NCBI RefSeq assembly: GCF_000621145.1
Contig: NZ_JHZB01000023.1
Location: 1 to 64,000, forward strand
DNA length: 64,000 bases
From: Desulfobulbus elongatus DSM 2908
GTDB taxonomy: Bacteria > Desulfobacterota > Desulfobulbia > Desulfobulbales > Desulfobulbaceae
Direction: 5' to 3'
Shown: positions 30,084 through 39,676 of the stretch, piece after piece
How the letters are laid out: each line of letters begins with the position of its first letter
Position numbering within the stretch: position 1 is the stretch's first letter
Notes under the pieces: generated by a model
Seen by the model: only the letters and a program-made list of their open reading frames with translations
What the model was told of the DNA's origin: nothing
Databases searched by the model: none
Translations under genes and position numbers: made by a program

Positions 30084-30875
30084 TTAGCTGTTCAGACCAC
30101 CGGTGAAGACCGGTTTGCGCTTCTCCAAAAAGGCGCCGGTTCCTTCCTTGGCGTCCGGACTGGCCAGGCAGAGCGCGAAGGCGTCGCGCTCGATGGCGAG
30201 GCCGGTGGCCAGATCAGCGTTGAGTCCCTGATTCACCGTCTGCTTGGCCGCGCAGAGCGAAGCCTTGCCCTTGGTGGCGATCAGTTTGGCGGTTTCAGTC
30301 GCCGCCGGCATCAACTCCGCGGGCGCGAAGATTTTATTGACCAGGCCGATCTCCTTGGCCTCGGCGGCGGTCAGGTGCTTGCCGGTGAAGATCATTTCCT
30401 TGGCCCGGTTGGCCCCGATCAGGCGGGGCAGCCGCTGGGTGCCGCCGAACCCCGGAATGACGCCGAGACTGATCTCCGGCAGTCCGAAGACCGCCTTGTC
30501 CGAGGCGTAGATGAAATCGCAGGCCAGGGCCATTTCGCAGCCGCCGCCCAGGGCATAGCCGTTGACGGCGGCGATCACCGGAATGGCCAGTCCTTGCAGC
30601 TTGCTGATGACCTCCTGGCCGCACTGGGCAAATTTTTTCGCGCCAAGCGGCGTCAGGGTGGCGATTTCGGTGATGTCGGCGCCGGCGACAAAGGCCTTTT
30701 CGCCGGCACCGGTGAGGATAAGCACCCGAACGGTTTCGTCGTTCTTGATGCTTTCGAGGGCGTCGGCGAATTCTTCGAGCAGGATGGCGTTGAGGGCATT
30801 GAGGGCTTTGGGACGATTGAAGGTCAGGGTCGCGACACCGTCGCTGCAGACGAGTTCAATGGATGTATAGGCCAC
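30084..30875 (-). CDS. crt: Enoyl-CoA hydratase (crotonase)
   Basis: Hydrates crotonyl-CoA or a similar enoyl-CoA. The 263-residue protein has AFVAGADITEI near 64-74, IPVIAAVNGYALGGGCEMALACDF near 99-122 (first oxyanion Gly and the catalytic Glu region) and LPEISLGVIPGFGGTQRLPR near 133-152 with the second catalytic Glu. It appears to be the promoter-proximal gene of the operon crt-thl-hbd-thioesterase-acd-FeS-etfB-etfA on the minus strand; together these genes cover a complete four-carbon acyl-CoA cycle. Confidence 0.95.
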   Translation of the reverse strand: MAYTSIELVCSDGVATLTFNRPKALNALNAILLEEFADALESIKNDETVRVLILTGAGEKAFVAGADITEIATLTPLGAKKFAQCGQEVISKLQGLAIPVIAAVNGYALGGGCEMALACDFIYASDKAVFGLPEISLGVIPGFGGTQRLPRLIGANRAKEMIFTGKHLTAAEAKEIGLVNKIFAPAELMPAATETAKLIATKGKASLCAAKQTVNQGLNADLATGLAIERDAFALCLASPDAKEGTGAFLEKRKPVFTGGLNS

Positions 30876-31328
30876 CGTTTCCTCCTTGGCTGTGTGAGAA
30901 GAAAGCGCATAAAAAAAGGGCGCAGGGAGGTCGACCGTGCACGAACCCCTTACCCGTTTATGGCAAAAGAGCGCAGCTGTGCCCCTCGTTTTTCCGTGAC
31001 CTCTGAGCGAAGTTGGGTGTCCGGCGGAACGGATGGAAAACAGGGGGCCGCAAAGTGCGTAATTTCTATTTCAAAAGTGTCGGGCTGTCAAACGTTTTTT
31101 GGCCTTTTCCGGGGCGCTGTGGCATCGTCGTATCCCCGCGAAATGTGTCTGCCAGCTGTCTGAAAACACGGCAGGGTACGCATCGTTTTCCTTCGCGAGG
31201 CGGGGCTCGGCGGCAGGACGACCGGCATGCGGGCAGGAATCCGTGCCACACAGTGTCATGGAAGGATGAGGGGCGAGGCGGCCGCGGCCGCGATGTGCAG
31301 CGGAATCGGCATCCAGGCCGGGCCGCGG
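30876..31328. other. 453-base gap, no gene seen
   Basis: Both flanking genes are on the minus strand. The gap should hold the promoter of the crt operon and the end of the ridA transcript. Open frames here lack ribosome-binding sites and family similarity. Confidence 0.6.
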
Positions 31329-31709
31329 CTACAGGGCGATGATGGCCTCGACCTCGATGGCCGCGCCCAGGGGCAGGGCCGCCACCTGCACGGCGCTGCG
31401 GGCCGGGTAGGGCTCGGTGAAATAGTGGGCATACACGGCGTTCACCCGTTGAAACTGGGCGATATCGGTGAGGAAAACCGTCACCTTCACCGCCTTGTCC
31501 AGCCGGGTGCCGGCCGCCTCGGCGATGCCGGCCAGGTTGCGGAAGGCCTGGTGGGCGTGGTCTTCGATGCTGCCGGCGGCAATGGTTCCGGTCGCGGGAT
31601 CGATGGGGATGGCGCCGGAGGTGAACAGCAGGGTATCGGTGGCGATCGCCTGGGAATAGGGGCCAATGGCGGCCGGGGCCTTGTCGGTGGTGACCGGTGT
31701 TCTCTTCAT
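31329..31709 (-). CDS. ridA: RidA family enamine/imine deaminase
   Basis: Removes reactive 2-aminoacrylate-like intermediates formed by PLP enzymes. The 126-residue length is normal. Motifs: PAAIGPYSQAI near 12-22, TSGAIPIDPATG near 30-41, the VFLTDIAQFQRVNAVYAHYF block near 78-97, PARSAVQVAALPLGAAIEVEAIA-type C-terminus with the catalytic Arg in ARSAV. The start overlaps the stop of the upstream FAD dehydrogenase gene by four bases (ATGA), so both are likely translated from one transcript. Confidence 0.95.
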   Translation of the reverse strand: MKRTPVTTDKAPAAIGPYSQAIATDTLLFTSGAIPIDPATGTIAAGSIEDHAHQAFRNLAGIAEAAGTRLDKAVKVTVFLTDIAQFQRVNAVYAHYFTEPYPARSAVQVAALPLGAAIEVEAIIAL

Positions 31710-33118
31710 GGTTTGCGTTCCTTGTGTTGACGGGTGGCAATCGCCTTGGCGGCGATCAGGCCGGTTGCGGCGGCAGACACGATGTTGCCGGCCACGCCGG
31801 GGCCGTCGCCGGCGACGAACAGTCCCCGGATCCCGGTTTCCAGGTTGCGGTCCGTGTCCACCTGGGTGGCGAAGAACTTGATTTCAGGAGCATAGAGCAG
31901 GGTCTCGTCGTTGGCGACGCCGGGGATGATCTGGTTGAGCTGATCCAGGCCGTCGACCAGGTTGGTGAGGATGCGTTCCGGCAGGGCCATGGCGATATCG
32001 CCGCAGACCACGTTTTTCAGAGTCGGCTCGATGGTGCTGTTGCGGATGCGGTTCCAGGTGGACCGCCGGCCGCGTTTGAGATCGCCGTAACGTTGCAGGA
32101 TCGGTTTGCCGCCGCCGATCAGGGTGGCCAGTTTGCCGATGGATTCGCCGTAGGCCTGGTTGTCCTCCACCGGGTCGGTGAGCACCACCTTGGAGAGAAA
32201 GGCGAAGTTGGTGGTGTCGGATTTGCGGTCCATCAGGGCGTGGCCGTTGACGCAGACGAAATCCTGGTAATTTTCCAGGGCGACGTATCCTCCGAAATTG
32301 GTGCAGAAGGTGCGGGTCTGGTCGTCGTATTTGGCGGTGCGGATGAAGAAGGTCGGGTCGTAGATGATCGAGCAGAGATCCTGCATGATCTCGTTGTGGA
32401 CCTCGACCCGGACCCCGACCTCGATGCCGCGCTGCGCCACCCGGATGCCGTTGCGGCCGGCAAGGGCGGCGACCCATTCGGCCCCGGCCCGACCGGGCGC
32501 CAGGATGACGGCGGCGGCGCGGTAGGTGCCCCGGTCCGTGACCACGCCCGCCACCCGGCCTTTCTGGGCCAGAACGTCGCGGACCGTTTCGGAATGGTGA
32601 AAGAGCACGCCCTGCTCGGCCATGTGACGGGCCATGGCCTCGATGTGGCGGGGCAGATTGTCGCTGCCGAGGTGTTTCTGCCTGATCAGCAGAAGTTCGA
32701 TGCCGTTTTTGCGCGCTTTTTTGCGGATGGCCCGGGCTCTCTCCATGTCGGTGGGATAGACCTGGCCGTCCATGCCGAAGCGGTTGAAGATGGCTTCGGT
32801 CTCGTCGATCAGGGCGCTGGCCCCGGCGGGATCGAGGAACTGGGTCAGGTCGGTTTTGCCCAGTTTATGGATGAAGTTGAGCTTGCCGTCGGAAAAGAGG
32901 CCGGCGCCGCCGATGCCGCAGAGGATGTTGCAGGGTTGGCAATGGATGCAGCCCTTTTCCCCGATCGGGCAGGAACGCTTCAGGGGGGCCTTGCCCCTTT
33001 CAATCAGCAGGATCCGGAGCGAGGTGTGTTCGCTGAGGTAATGGGCGGCAAACAGGCCGGCCGGTCCGCCGCCGACGATGATGACGTCGTAGGTCTGCCC
33101 TGTGCTGGTCGTGGCCAT
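31706..33118 (-). CDS. FAD-dependent dehydrogenase (COG2509 type)
   Basis: Uncharacterised flavoprotein. I place the start at 33118 ([21 protein letters not shown]), with GGAG four to five bases upstream, giving 470 residues; the longer open frame has no family similarity. It shows the N-terminal FAD fold [19 protein letters not shown] and then a Cys-rich segment [20 protein letters not shown] near 49-68, followed by [13 protein letters not shown], typical of COG2509. C-terminal [22 protein letters not shown] closes the FAD site. The substrate is not known. The overlap with ridA suggests a role around amino acid or imine chemistry, but this is inference. Confidence 0.85.
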   Translation of the reverse strand: MATTSTGQTYDVIIVGGGPAGLFAAHYLSEHTSLRILLIERGKAPLKRSCPIGEKGCIHCQPCNILCGIGGAGLFSDGKLNFIHKLGKTDLTQFLDPAGASALIDETEAIFNRFGMDGQVYPTDMERARAIRKKARKNGIELLLIRQKHLGSDNLPRHIEAMARHMAEQGVLFHHSETVRDVLAQKGRVAGVVTDRGTYRAAAVILAPGRAGAEWVAALAGRNGIRVAQRGIEVGVRVEVHNEIMQDLCSIIYDPTFFIRTAKYDDQTRTFCTNFGGYVALENYQDFVCVNGHALMDRKSDTTNFAFLSKVVLTDPVEDNQAYGESIGKLATLIGGGKPILQRYGDLKRGRRSTWNRIRNSTIEPTLKNVVCGDIAMALPERILTNLVDGLDQLNQIIPGVANDETLLYAPEIKFFATQVDTDRNLETGIRGLFVAGDGPGVAGNIVSAAATGLIAAKAIATRQHKERKP

Positions 33119-33498
33119 GGCGCTCCGTGCGTTGGACAGGGAAAAACGGCCTGCCGGTGGCCGGCGGGCCGCCGTGGTTGACCGTTCATCCGTTCTGCCA
33201 TATTTCTTCAGGGAAGACCACCGAATTCTGCCGTGACCGGCGGGCAAGAGCGGTGAGGCGCCCGACCGGCAACCGGCGGCCGGAAAAAGGGTCAGGCGGC
33301 CTGGGCGGAACCATGCGGAGCGAGATTTTTTTGTCAGGCGCCGCCGCATGTGGTATCGGAGACGGTCGCTCGTGCGACAGCGTTTTCCGGCATGACCGGC
33401 AAGGCCGCAGGAAGAAAAAAGTTGAACCGGGAACCGGCCTATGGTCCACTACGGAAAAGAGGCGGTATCTGCCGCGGCGGGGCCGAAGGGATCGGAGC
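33119..33498. other. 380-base divergent gap, no gene seen
   Basis: The gap separates the minus-strand FAD dehydrogenase from plus-strand orn. It should hold both promoters. I see no convincing sigma-70 elements or RNA structure. Confidence 0.6.
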
Positions 33499-34047
33499 AT
33501 GATGAAAGACGACGGCAATCTGGTGTGGATCGACCTGGAAATGACCGGGTTGAACCCATCGACCGACAGAATTCTGGAAGTGGCGACGGTGGTGACCGAT
33601 TCGCACCTGGGCATCCTCGCCGACGGACCGGTCATCGCCATTCACCAGCCGGACGAGGTGCTCGCCGCCATGGACGCCTGGAACAGCAAGCATCACCGGG
33701 AATCCGGCCTGCTCGACCGCGTTCGGAAAAGCTCCTATACCTGCCGCCGGGCGGAAATCGAAACCCTTGATTTCGTCAAGCAGTGGGTGGGACACCGGGT
33801 TTCGCCCATGTGCGGCAACTCGGTCTGGCATGATCGCCGCTTCCTCGCCCGTTTCATGCCCGAGTTGGAACATTATTTTCACTACCGCAACATCGACGTC
33901 AGCACCTTGAAGGAATTGGCCCTGCGCTGGGCGCCGGACCTGCCCCGGTTCAACAAGGAATGCCATCATCTGGCCTACGAGGACATCCGGGAATCCATCG
34001 CCGAACTCAGACATTACGGCGACGTCTTCCTCAGGAAGGAACCCTGA
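33499..34047 (+). CDS. orn: Oligoribonuclease
   Basis: 3'-5' exonuclease that degrades 2-5 nt RNA and the c-di-GMP product pGpG. The start at 33499 or 33502 (two adjacent ATG) follows GAAGGG and GGAG; the product is 182 residues, the normal length. DEDDh residues are present: [11 protein letters not shown] near the start (Asp, Glu), [21 protein letters not shown] near 96-116 (Asp), and [11 protein letters not shown] near 156-166 (His and the last Asp). It is monocistronic and convergent with glgP. A link to the PilZ protein via c-di-GMP is possible but not shown. Confidence 0.96.
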   Translation: MMKDDGNLVWIDLEMTGLNPSTDRILEVATVVTDSHLGILADGPVIAIHQPDEVLAAMDAWNSKHHRESGLLDRVRKSSYTCRRAEIETLDFVKQWVGHRVSPMCGNSVWHDRRFLARFMPELEHYFHYRNIDVSTLKELALRWAPDLPRFNKECHHLAYEDIRESIAELRHYGDVFLRKEP

Positions 34048-34117
34048 CCATCCTGCCGGTTCCGCAAGCATCCGCCACCACCCCGAGAGCCCGCACCCCT
34101 GGGGAAACCGCTGTCGT

Positions 34118-36607
34118 TCAGTCTCCGACCCGTACCCGCCAGATCTCCTCGGCGTATTCCCTGATGGTCCGGTCGCTGGAGAATTTGCCCACCCTGGCCA
34201 CGTTGAGGATCGATTTTCTGGTCCAGGTGGCGCGGTCGGTGAAGAGTTCGCCCACCAACTGCTGGCACTGGAGGTAGGATTCGAGATCGAGCAGCAGCAG
34301 GTAGGGGTCGTTCTCGTTCAACAGGTCGTTGACCAGCGGCCGGAACAGCTCGATGTCGCCGTTGCTGAACGCGCCGTTGGCGATGGCGTCGACAATGGCG
34401 CACACCTCGGGGTTGTTTTCGTAAATCTGTTGCGGTTTCCGTGATTTGCACTTCTTTTCGTACTCGGCCTCCTCGGCGGTCATGCCGAAGATGAAAATAT
34501 TGTCCGGCCCCACTTCCTCGCGGATTTCGATATTGGCGCCGTCGAGCGTGCCGATGGTCAGGGCGCCGTTCAAGGCGAACTTCATGTTGCCGGTTCCCGA
34601 GGCCTCGGTGCCGGCGGTGGAGATCTGCTCGGAGAGATCGGCGGCCGGGATGATCCGCTCCGCCAGCGAGACGCAATAGTTGGGGATGAACGCCACCTTC
34701 AGCCGGTCGCCGATGCGGGGATCGTTGTTGACCACGGCGCCGACCGCATTGATCAGCTTGATGATCAGTTTCGCCTTGTGGTACGACGGCGCGGCCTTGC
34801 CGGCGAAGATGACGGTCCTGGGCGTGATCGCCTCGTCGGGACATGTCAGCAGCCGCTGGTAGAGGTGGATTACGTGCAGCACGTTCAAAAGCTGCCGCTT
34901 GTATTCGTGGATACGTTTGACATGGATGTCGAACAGGCTGTTCGGATTCACGGCGATGCCGCAGTCGGTGGCGATGATTCTGGCCAGCCGTTTCTTGTTG
35001 GCCAGCTTGACCGCCTGCCAGCGCTGGTGAAAGGAGGGATCGTCGCAGTAGGGTTCCAGGCCGCGCAACTGGTCGAGATTCACCACCCAGTCGTAGCCGA
35101 TCTTCCCGCCGATGAGTCCGGCGAGACCCTGGTTGCATTTGAGCAGCCAGCGGCGCGGAGTGATGCCGTTGGTCTTGGAGTTGATCTTGTCGGGCCACAT
35201 CTCGTCGAAATTGCGGAAGAGATAGTTCTTCAGCAGCTCGGAGTGGAGCGCCGCCACCCCGTTCACTGAATGGCTGCCGACGATGGCCAGGTTGGCCATG
35301 CGTACCCGGCGGACCTGTCCTTCCTCGATCAGTGACATTTCCTGGATTTTCCGCGTGTTTCCCGGATAACGTGCAGCCACCTCGTCCAGAAAACGCCGGT
35401 TGATCTCGTAGATGATCTCCAGGTGGCGCGGCAGCACCCGGCCCAACATGTCGACCGGCCAGGTCTCGAGGGCCTCGGGCATCAGGGTGTGGTTGGTGTA
35501 GGCAAAGGTCCTGACGCAGATGTCCCAGGCCTGTTCCCAGCCTAACCCCTCGATGTCGAGCAAGAGCCGCATCAGTTCGGGGATGGCGATGGCCGGATGG
35601 GTGTCGTTGAGCTGCACCGCCACCTGGTTGGGGAAATCGTCGAAGGTGTCGTTGTCCTTGCGGTAGCGGCGGAGGATGTCCTGGAAGGTGGCGGCAACGA
35701 AGAAATACTGCTGTTTGAGGCGCAGTTCCTGGCCCTCGCAGATGTCGTCGCTGGGATAGAGGACCTTGGAGATCGTCTCGGACTTGACCTTGCTCTCCAC
35801 GGCGCTGATGTAGTCGCCGGCGTTGAAGGAGCGCAGGTCCAGCTCGCGCGAGGCCTTGGCCCGCCACAGGCGCATGTTGATGACGTGGTCGTTGTTGAAG
35901 CCCGGCACCAGCATGTCGCAGGCCATGGCCATGACGATCTCGGTGTCGGTCCAGCGGGCGCGGTAGCGGCCGTTCTTGTCGGTGGTGGCGGTGACGTGGC
36001 CGTAAAACTGGACCGGATACATGAACGAGGTGCGTTCGTACATCCAGGGGGAGCCAAGCCTCAGCCAGCTATCCGGGGTTTCGACCTGATAGCCGTCGAC
36101 GATCTTCTGGTTGAACAGACCGAAATCGTAGCGGATGCCGTAGCCGTAGGCAGGGATCTTCATGGTGGCGATCGAGTCCATGAAACAGGAGGCCAGCCGG
36201 CCGAGGCCGCCGTTGCCCAGGGCCGCGTCCTCTTCGCATTCCCGCAGGCGTTCCAGATCGTAGCCCAATTGCTCGATGGCCTGCGTGACCTCGTCCAGCA
36301 GGCCCATGTTGATGATGGCGTTGCCGAGCGAACGGCCGACCAGGAATTCGAGGGAAAGATAGTACACCCGCTTCATCTTGCCGGCATAAAAGGTCTTTTG
36401 GGTCTTGATCCATTTTTCCATCAGCACGTCGCGCAGGGCGTAGGACAAGGCCCGGTAGACATCCGGATCGCCGGCCCGGTCGGGGTCGCGGCCCTGGAAG
36501 CTCATCAGGTGGTGCCGGATGCATTTCTTGAAATCCTCGACTCCGGTCCCTTGGAAAATGGAGGTGTAGGCGTGATTGTTGGCGGGATCGATGGTCTGCT
36601 GTTCCAT
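34118..36607 (-). CDS. glgP: Glycogen/starch phosphorylase
   Basis: Releases glucose-1-phosphate from glycogen with pyridoxal phosphate. The start at 36607 (MEQQTIDPAN) has AGGAGG five bases upstream, giving 829 residues, the usual size. YYLSLEFLVGRSLGNAIINMGL near 67, EDAALGNGGLGRLASCFMDS near 113-132, and the PLP-lysine segment EASGTGNMKFALNGALTIGT near 660-679 are intact. It is on its own between orn and the AT-rich gap; no synthase or branching enzyme gene is nearby. Confidence 0.97.
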   Translation of the reverse strand: MEQQTIDPANNHAYTSIFQGTGVEDFKKCIRHHLMSFQGRDPDRAGDPDVYRALSYALRDVLMEKWIKTQKTFYAGKMKRVYYLSLEFLVGRSLGNAIINMGLLDEVTQAIEQLGYDLERLRECEEDAALGNGGLGRLASCFMDSIATMKIPAYGYGIRYDFGLFNQKIVDGYQVETPDSWLRLGSPWMYERTSFMYPVQFYGHVTATTDKNGRYRARWTDTEIVMAMACDMLVPGFNNDHVINMRLWRAKASRELDLRSFNAGDYISAVESKVKSETISKVLYPSDDICEGQELRLKQQYFFVAATFQDILRRYRKDNDTFDDFPNQVAVQLNDTHPAIAIPELMRLLLDIEGLGWEQAWDICVRTFAYTNHTLMPEALETWPVDMLGRVLPRHLEIIYEINRRFLDEVAARYPGNTRKIQEMSLIEEGQVRRVRMANLAIVGSHSVNGVAALHSELLKNYLFRNFDEMWPDKINSKTNGITPRRWLLKCNQGLAGLIGGKIGYDWVVNLDQLRGLEPYCDDPSFHQRWQAVKLANKKRLARIIATDCGIAVNPNSLFDIHVKRIHEYKRQLLNVLHVIHLYQRLLTCPDEAITPRTVIFAGKAAPSYHKAKLIIKLINAVGAVVNNDPRIGDRLKVAFIPNYCVSLAERIIPAADLSEQISTAGTEASGTGNMKFALNGALTIGTLDGANIEIREEVGPDNIFIFGMTAEEAEYEKKCKSRKPQQIYENNPEVCAIVDAIANGAFSNGDIELFRPLVNDLLNENDPYLLLLDLESYLQCQQLVGELFTDRATWTRKSILNVARVGKFSSDRTIREYAEEIWRVRVGD

Positions 36608-37402
36608 GAAGCCTCCTGGAGACAATCAGGTTGCGGAAAAATCAAGTGAACGGTTGCCATTGTACCGGATAAACCTCCGGGCGGCAAATGCGGTTTCGGC
36701 ATGGGGGGATTTTGCCGGAAGCCACGACGGAAAATCGGGAGTTGCGGTCGCCAACGAACCCGCTCGATCTTTAGGGCATGCGTTGCTTTTCTTTTCGGGT
36801 GGTTCCAGATATTGCTCCGCCCACTGGCCGGTCAAGAGCGACAGCGGGACAGTCGGGTACGGTTGTGCGTGTGCAATCGTCGGAATGCGGCTGCCCTGAT
36901 ATGGATCGCAAAGCTGAGCCCGTCGGTCAAGTTCAATAAATTAGTAACATGCTGTGCGTTCTTTGGTACCGGTGCACTGATTTTGCGATCGGGTCCAGAC
37001 CTGCTATTTCTCCATATTATTCAATATGTTGAAAGTTTTTGGCGGTATCTGATACGGTTTTGTTCTCCCAGGCGAAAACGGGCAGTTACGGGATCTTTTT
37101 TGGGAATTTCCCTCGTCGTTGAGGATGGCTTGTTGTAGGGGTGCCGAAAAATATTGACAGGATTAAACGATATAGTTATTTAGACAAAACTAAGAAAATA
37201 AATGCTATCAAAATAAGGACGGATGGTATAAATGAGGATTTTTCTTGGAGTTTTTTCTGTGCTTCAACCGCCTGTCGTTCTGCTGGACCTGCAAATGCGG
37301 TCCCTGACCGCCCCGGGTCATCCTGTCTTGCCCCGGCGGAATCGCAGAGGGGAGAGCGGCCGTCTTTCGCTTGTCAACGCCCCTCGGCTTTAGGACGCCA
37401 CT
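36608..37402. other. 795-base gap, AT-rich in its right half
   Basis: No gene is supported here. The part from about 36900 to 37250 is clearly richer in A and T than the rest of the window and contains a candidate promoter. It separates core genes from the TonB locus and may mark the left edge of acquired DNA. Confidence 0.6.
37154..37182 (+). promoter_or_regulatory. Probable sigma-70 promoter for the TonB locus
   Basis: A perfect TTGACA and TATTTA are separated by 17 bases, about 220 bases before exbB. I looked for a Fur-type repeat nearby and did not see a convincing one. Confidence 0.5.
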
Positions 37403-37834
37403 ATGGAACGATTGCATTCTTTGATTGACTACGGCGTGCTGGGGTTGCTGTTCCTGCTGAGCGTGATCGCCATTGCCGTGGCTGTGGAGCGATGGCTGGT
37501 CTATCGATCCTCCCGTATTGAACACTTTGCAGATCGCAAGGAACTGGAGTTGCACCTCACCCACAAGCTCCATCTGATCGCCACCATCGGCACAAACGCG
37601 CCTTATATCGGCCTGCTCGGCACCGTGCTCGGTATCATGCTCACTTTCTATGATATCGGGGCAGCCGGTTTCGACACCACCAAGATCATGACCGGACTGG
37701 CGCTTGCCCTCAAAGCTACTGCCCTGGGGCTCTTGGTGGCCATTCCGGCGGTGACCCTGTACAACCTTTTGCTCCGTCGTTGCAAGGTGCTCCTCATTCA
37801 GTGGGATATCCGCCATGGACGAGAAGGAATTTGA
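37403..37834 (+). CDS. exbB: ExbB-type proton channel subunit of the TonB motor (short form)
   Basis: Together with ExbD it uses the proton gradient to energise TonB. The 143-residue product is a short ExbB2-like form: helix 1 at about 8-30 (GVLGLLFLLSVIAIAVAVERW), then after a short cytoplasmic loop APYIGLLGTVLGIMLTFYDIG near 64-84 and GLALALKATALGLLVAIPAVTLYN near 95-118, with the conserved pore residues in LKATALG. The C-terminal cytoplasmic part is brief. Its end overlaps exbD by 20 bases. It is the first gene of the locus. Confidence 0.92.
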   Translation: MERLHSLIDYGVLGLLFLLSVIAIAVAVERWLVYRSSRIEHFADRKELELHLTHKLHLIATIGTNAPYIGLLGTVLGIMLTFYDIGAAGFDTTKIMTGLALALKATALGLLVAIPAVTLYNLLLRRCKVLLIQWDIRHGREGI

Positions 37835-38198
37835 TTACCTCAACGTCATCCCCCTCGTGGATGTGATGTTGGTATTGCTGACTATCGTTCTCACCACCTC
37901 GACCTTCATCGCCACCGGCGGCATTCATGTGGAACTGCCCAAGGCTGCTGCCAACGAGGATGTGGCGGCTTTGCATCCGCTTGCCATCGTTATCAACAAG
38001 GAAGGACGACTGTGGGTGGATTCGGTGGAAGTCCAGCTTGACGCACTGGAGACGGCCTTGGCGGCGGCGGATCGAACGACCCCGCTTATCCTTCGGGCGG
38101 ACAAGGATATCCCCTTGCAGTTGTTCGTGGATGTCTATGAAGCGATCAAGCGATTCGGCTTTACCTCCTTGAGTCTGCAAACCGAGCAACAGCCATGA
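37815..38198 (+). CDS. exbD: ExbD-type TonB motor subunit
   Basis: Membrane-anchored periplasmic partner in the TonB motor. The 127-residue protein has a short cytoplasmic tip (MDEKEFDYLNVIPLVDVMLV) with the functional Asp in the single helix near residue 16, followed by IVLTTSTFIATGG and the periplasmic domain with LPLAIVINKEGRLWV-like strand (HPLAIVINKEG). It overlaps exbB by 20 bases and tonB by four bases (ATGA), so translation of the three is coupled. Confidence 0.93.
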   Translation: MDEKEFDYLNVIPLVDVMLVLLTIVLTTSTFIATGGIHVELPKAAANEDVAALHPLAIVINKEGRLWVDSVEVQLDALETALAAADRTTPLILRADKDIPLQLFVDVYEAIKRFGFTSLSLQTEQQP

Positions 38199-38950
38199 GC
38201 CGACAAGTTCAAGCAACCCATTTTTCCGTGTTGCTGCACCTCCTTTTTTTGGGAGCCGCCCTTGGATTGAACCAGCGTGCGATCTCGTCGTTTCCTTCTC
38301 CGGTGGCACTCGATTTTTCCATTCTTCCTTTGGCTGGCCCGGTTGAAGGAGGTCAACAGGCGGCTCCGGCTGCCAAGTCAGACCCGCCGCCAGCGACCCC
38401 GGTCGAGAAGAAACCGCCGCCGAAACCGGAGGCAAAGAAAAAAATAAAAGCAGCGGCAAAGGCCAAGCCTCTTTCCCCCAAAGTGGAAAAGACAGCCCAT
38501 GCCGAGACGGTGCCGATGGATGTGCATGAACATGCCCAACCATCCCCAGACGGCCCTGCGTCCCGAGACAACTCCGCGCCCGCCTCCCATCAACAGGCAA
38601 GCGCTTCTCCGGTGACGGGCTCGGACAGCGGTCAATTGGAAAAAGGGGGAGGCGGCGTCCCGTACGGTATCGGCCAACTCGACGGAACGCTGACCGTCCT
38701 GTCGGCAATGCCTCCGGTCTATCCGCCAGCAGCGAAGCAACGGAATATTGAAGGATGGGTCAGGGTCGAGTTTGTCGTTACTGAAGAGGGCAAGGTCGGC
38801 CGAATTTCGGTGGTGGATGCCGAACCCAAGGGTATTTTCGAGCAGGCCGTGTTGCGATGTGTCAATAAGTGGCGGTTCAAACCGGGTACTGTCAAGGGAA
38901 CCGCTGTCAGCACACGGGTGGAGCAGACGATCGCCTTCCAATTGGAATAG
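38195..38950 (+). CDS. tonB: Energy transducer TonB
   Basis: Connects the ExbBD motor to outer membrane receptors. The 251-residue protein starts with a membrane anchor (FSVLLHLLFLGAALGLN), then a Pro/Lys/Ala-rich periplasmic spacer (about 45-150; PPPATPVEKKPPPKPEAKKK), and a C-terminal TonB domain at about 170-251 with PPVYPPAAKQRNIEGWVRVEF and a WRFKPGT motif near the end. All parts are present and the length is normal. It is dedicated by location to the receptor four genes downstream. Confidence 0.95.
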   Translation: MSRQVQATHFSVLLHLLFLGAALGLNQRAISSFPSPVALDFSILPLAGPVEGGQQAAPAAKSDPPPATPVEKKPPPKPEAKKKIKAAAKAKPLSPKVEKTAHAETVPMDVHEHAQPSPDGPASRDNSAPASHQQASASPVTGSDSGQLEKGGGGVPYGIGQLDGTLTVLSAMPPVYPPAAKQRNIEGWVRVEFVVTEEGKVGRISVVDAEPKGIFEQAVLRCVNKWRFKPGTVKGTAVSTRVEQTIAFQLE

Positions 38951-39150
38951 GATACTGGTATCGGCGGGATTGATTTGCGGCCCGCTCCATATCCGCCTGA
39001 CCGCCGCCATGGATTCACTTGGCCGTTTCCAGTGGGCGGTTGGCGTTTTGTTTCGGTCTTCAGGGAAGGGACTCTTGCGGTCGGCCGGATTGCAAGAAGC
39101 CCTATGTATGGGGAAAACGTTTTTTTCTGCAAAGAGTGCGGCACGACAGG

Positions 39151-39675
39151 ATGTTGACGGCGGAAAAGCAAAATTCCGGGCAGGAGATGCATACCCTGTA
39201 TCATGACCACCACGGTTGGCTGTACCGTTGGTTGCGGAAGAAGCTGGATTGTTCAGTGCTTGCGGCTGACTTGGTGCATGACGTGTTCGTCCGCCTGCTG
39301 ACCCGTCCCGGTGATCCCGCGATACGCGAACCCCGCGCCTATATGTGCCGCATAGCCCAGGGGCTGTTGGTCGACTTTTGGCGCAGACGGGAACTCGAGC
39401 GAGCCTGGCTCGACACCCTGGCCCTTTTTACTGCGGCCGAGGCGCCATCGGCCGAGGAACAGGCGCAGATCATCGAGATGCTGGCCCTGATTGATGCCAT
39501 GTTGCAGCAACTCAGCCCCCGGGTGCGCGAGGTTTTTCTCCTGGCCCAGTTTGAGGAGTTGACCTGCCCTCAAATCGCCGCTCGGCTCGGTATCTCCCGC
39601 GCTACCGTCGAACGGGATTTGGCGAAAGCCTTGCAGCAGTGCTACAAGGTCCGTTTTGCCGCCGACACCGTGTGA
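39151..39675 (+). CDS. FecI-type ECF sigma factor
   Basis: Extracytoplasmic-function sigma factor of the iron-starvation surface-signalling group. The conserved part begins HTLYHDHHGWLYRWLRKKL (region 2) with AADLVHDVFVRLL, and region 4 is SPRVREVFLLAQFEELTCPQIA followed by the helix-turn-helix RLGISRATVERDLAKAL. The start is uncertain: ATG 39151 (174 residues) or ATG 39187 (162 residues), and neither has a well-spaced ribosome-binding site. Next is the FecR-type regulator after one base. Its target is expected to be the receptor gene downstream. Confidence 0.9.
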   Translation: MLTAEKQNSGQEMHTLYHDHHGWLYRWLRKKLDCSVLAADLVHDVFVRLLTRPGDPAIREPRAYMCRIAQGLLVDFWRRRELERAWLDTLALFTAAEAPSAEEQAQIIEMLALIDAMLQQLSPRVREVFLLAQFEELTCPQIAARLGISRATVERDLAKALQQCYKVRFAADTV

Positions 39676-39676
39676 C

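Noticed and set aside
28842-31163. 773-codon plus-strand open frame opposite thiolase and crotonase
   Set aside because: Shadow of minus-strand genes. GC-rich codon use removes stop codons in this frame.
36701-37138. 145-codon open frame in the gap before exbB
   Set aside because: No ribosome-binding site and no sequence resembling a folded protein; it crosses the AT-rich change point.
36900-37402. Fur box for the TonB locus
   Set aside because: AT-rich stretches exist, but none resembles the GATAATGATAATC-type inverted repeat well enough to report.
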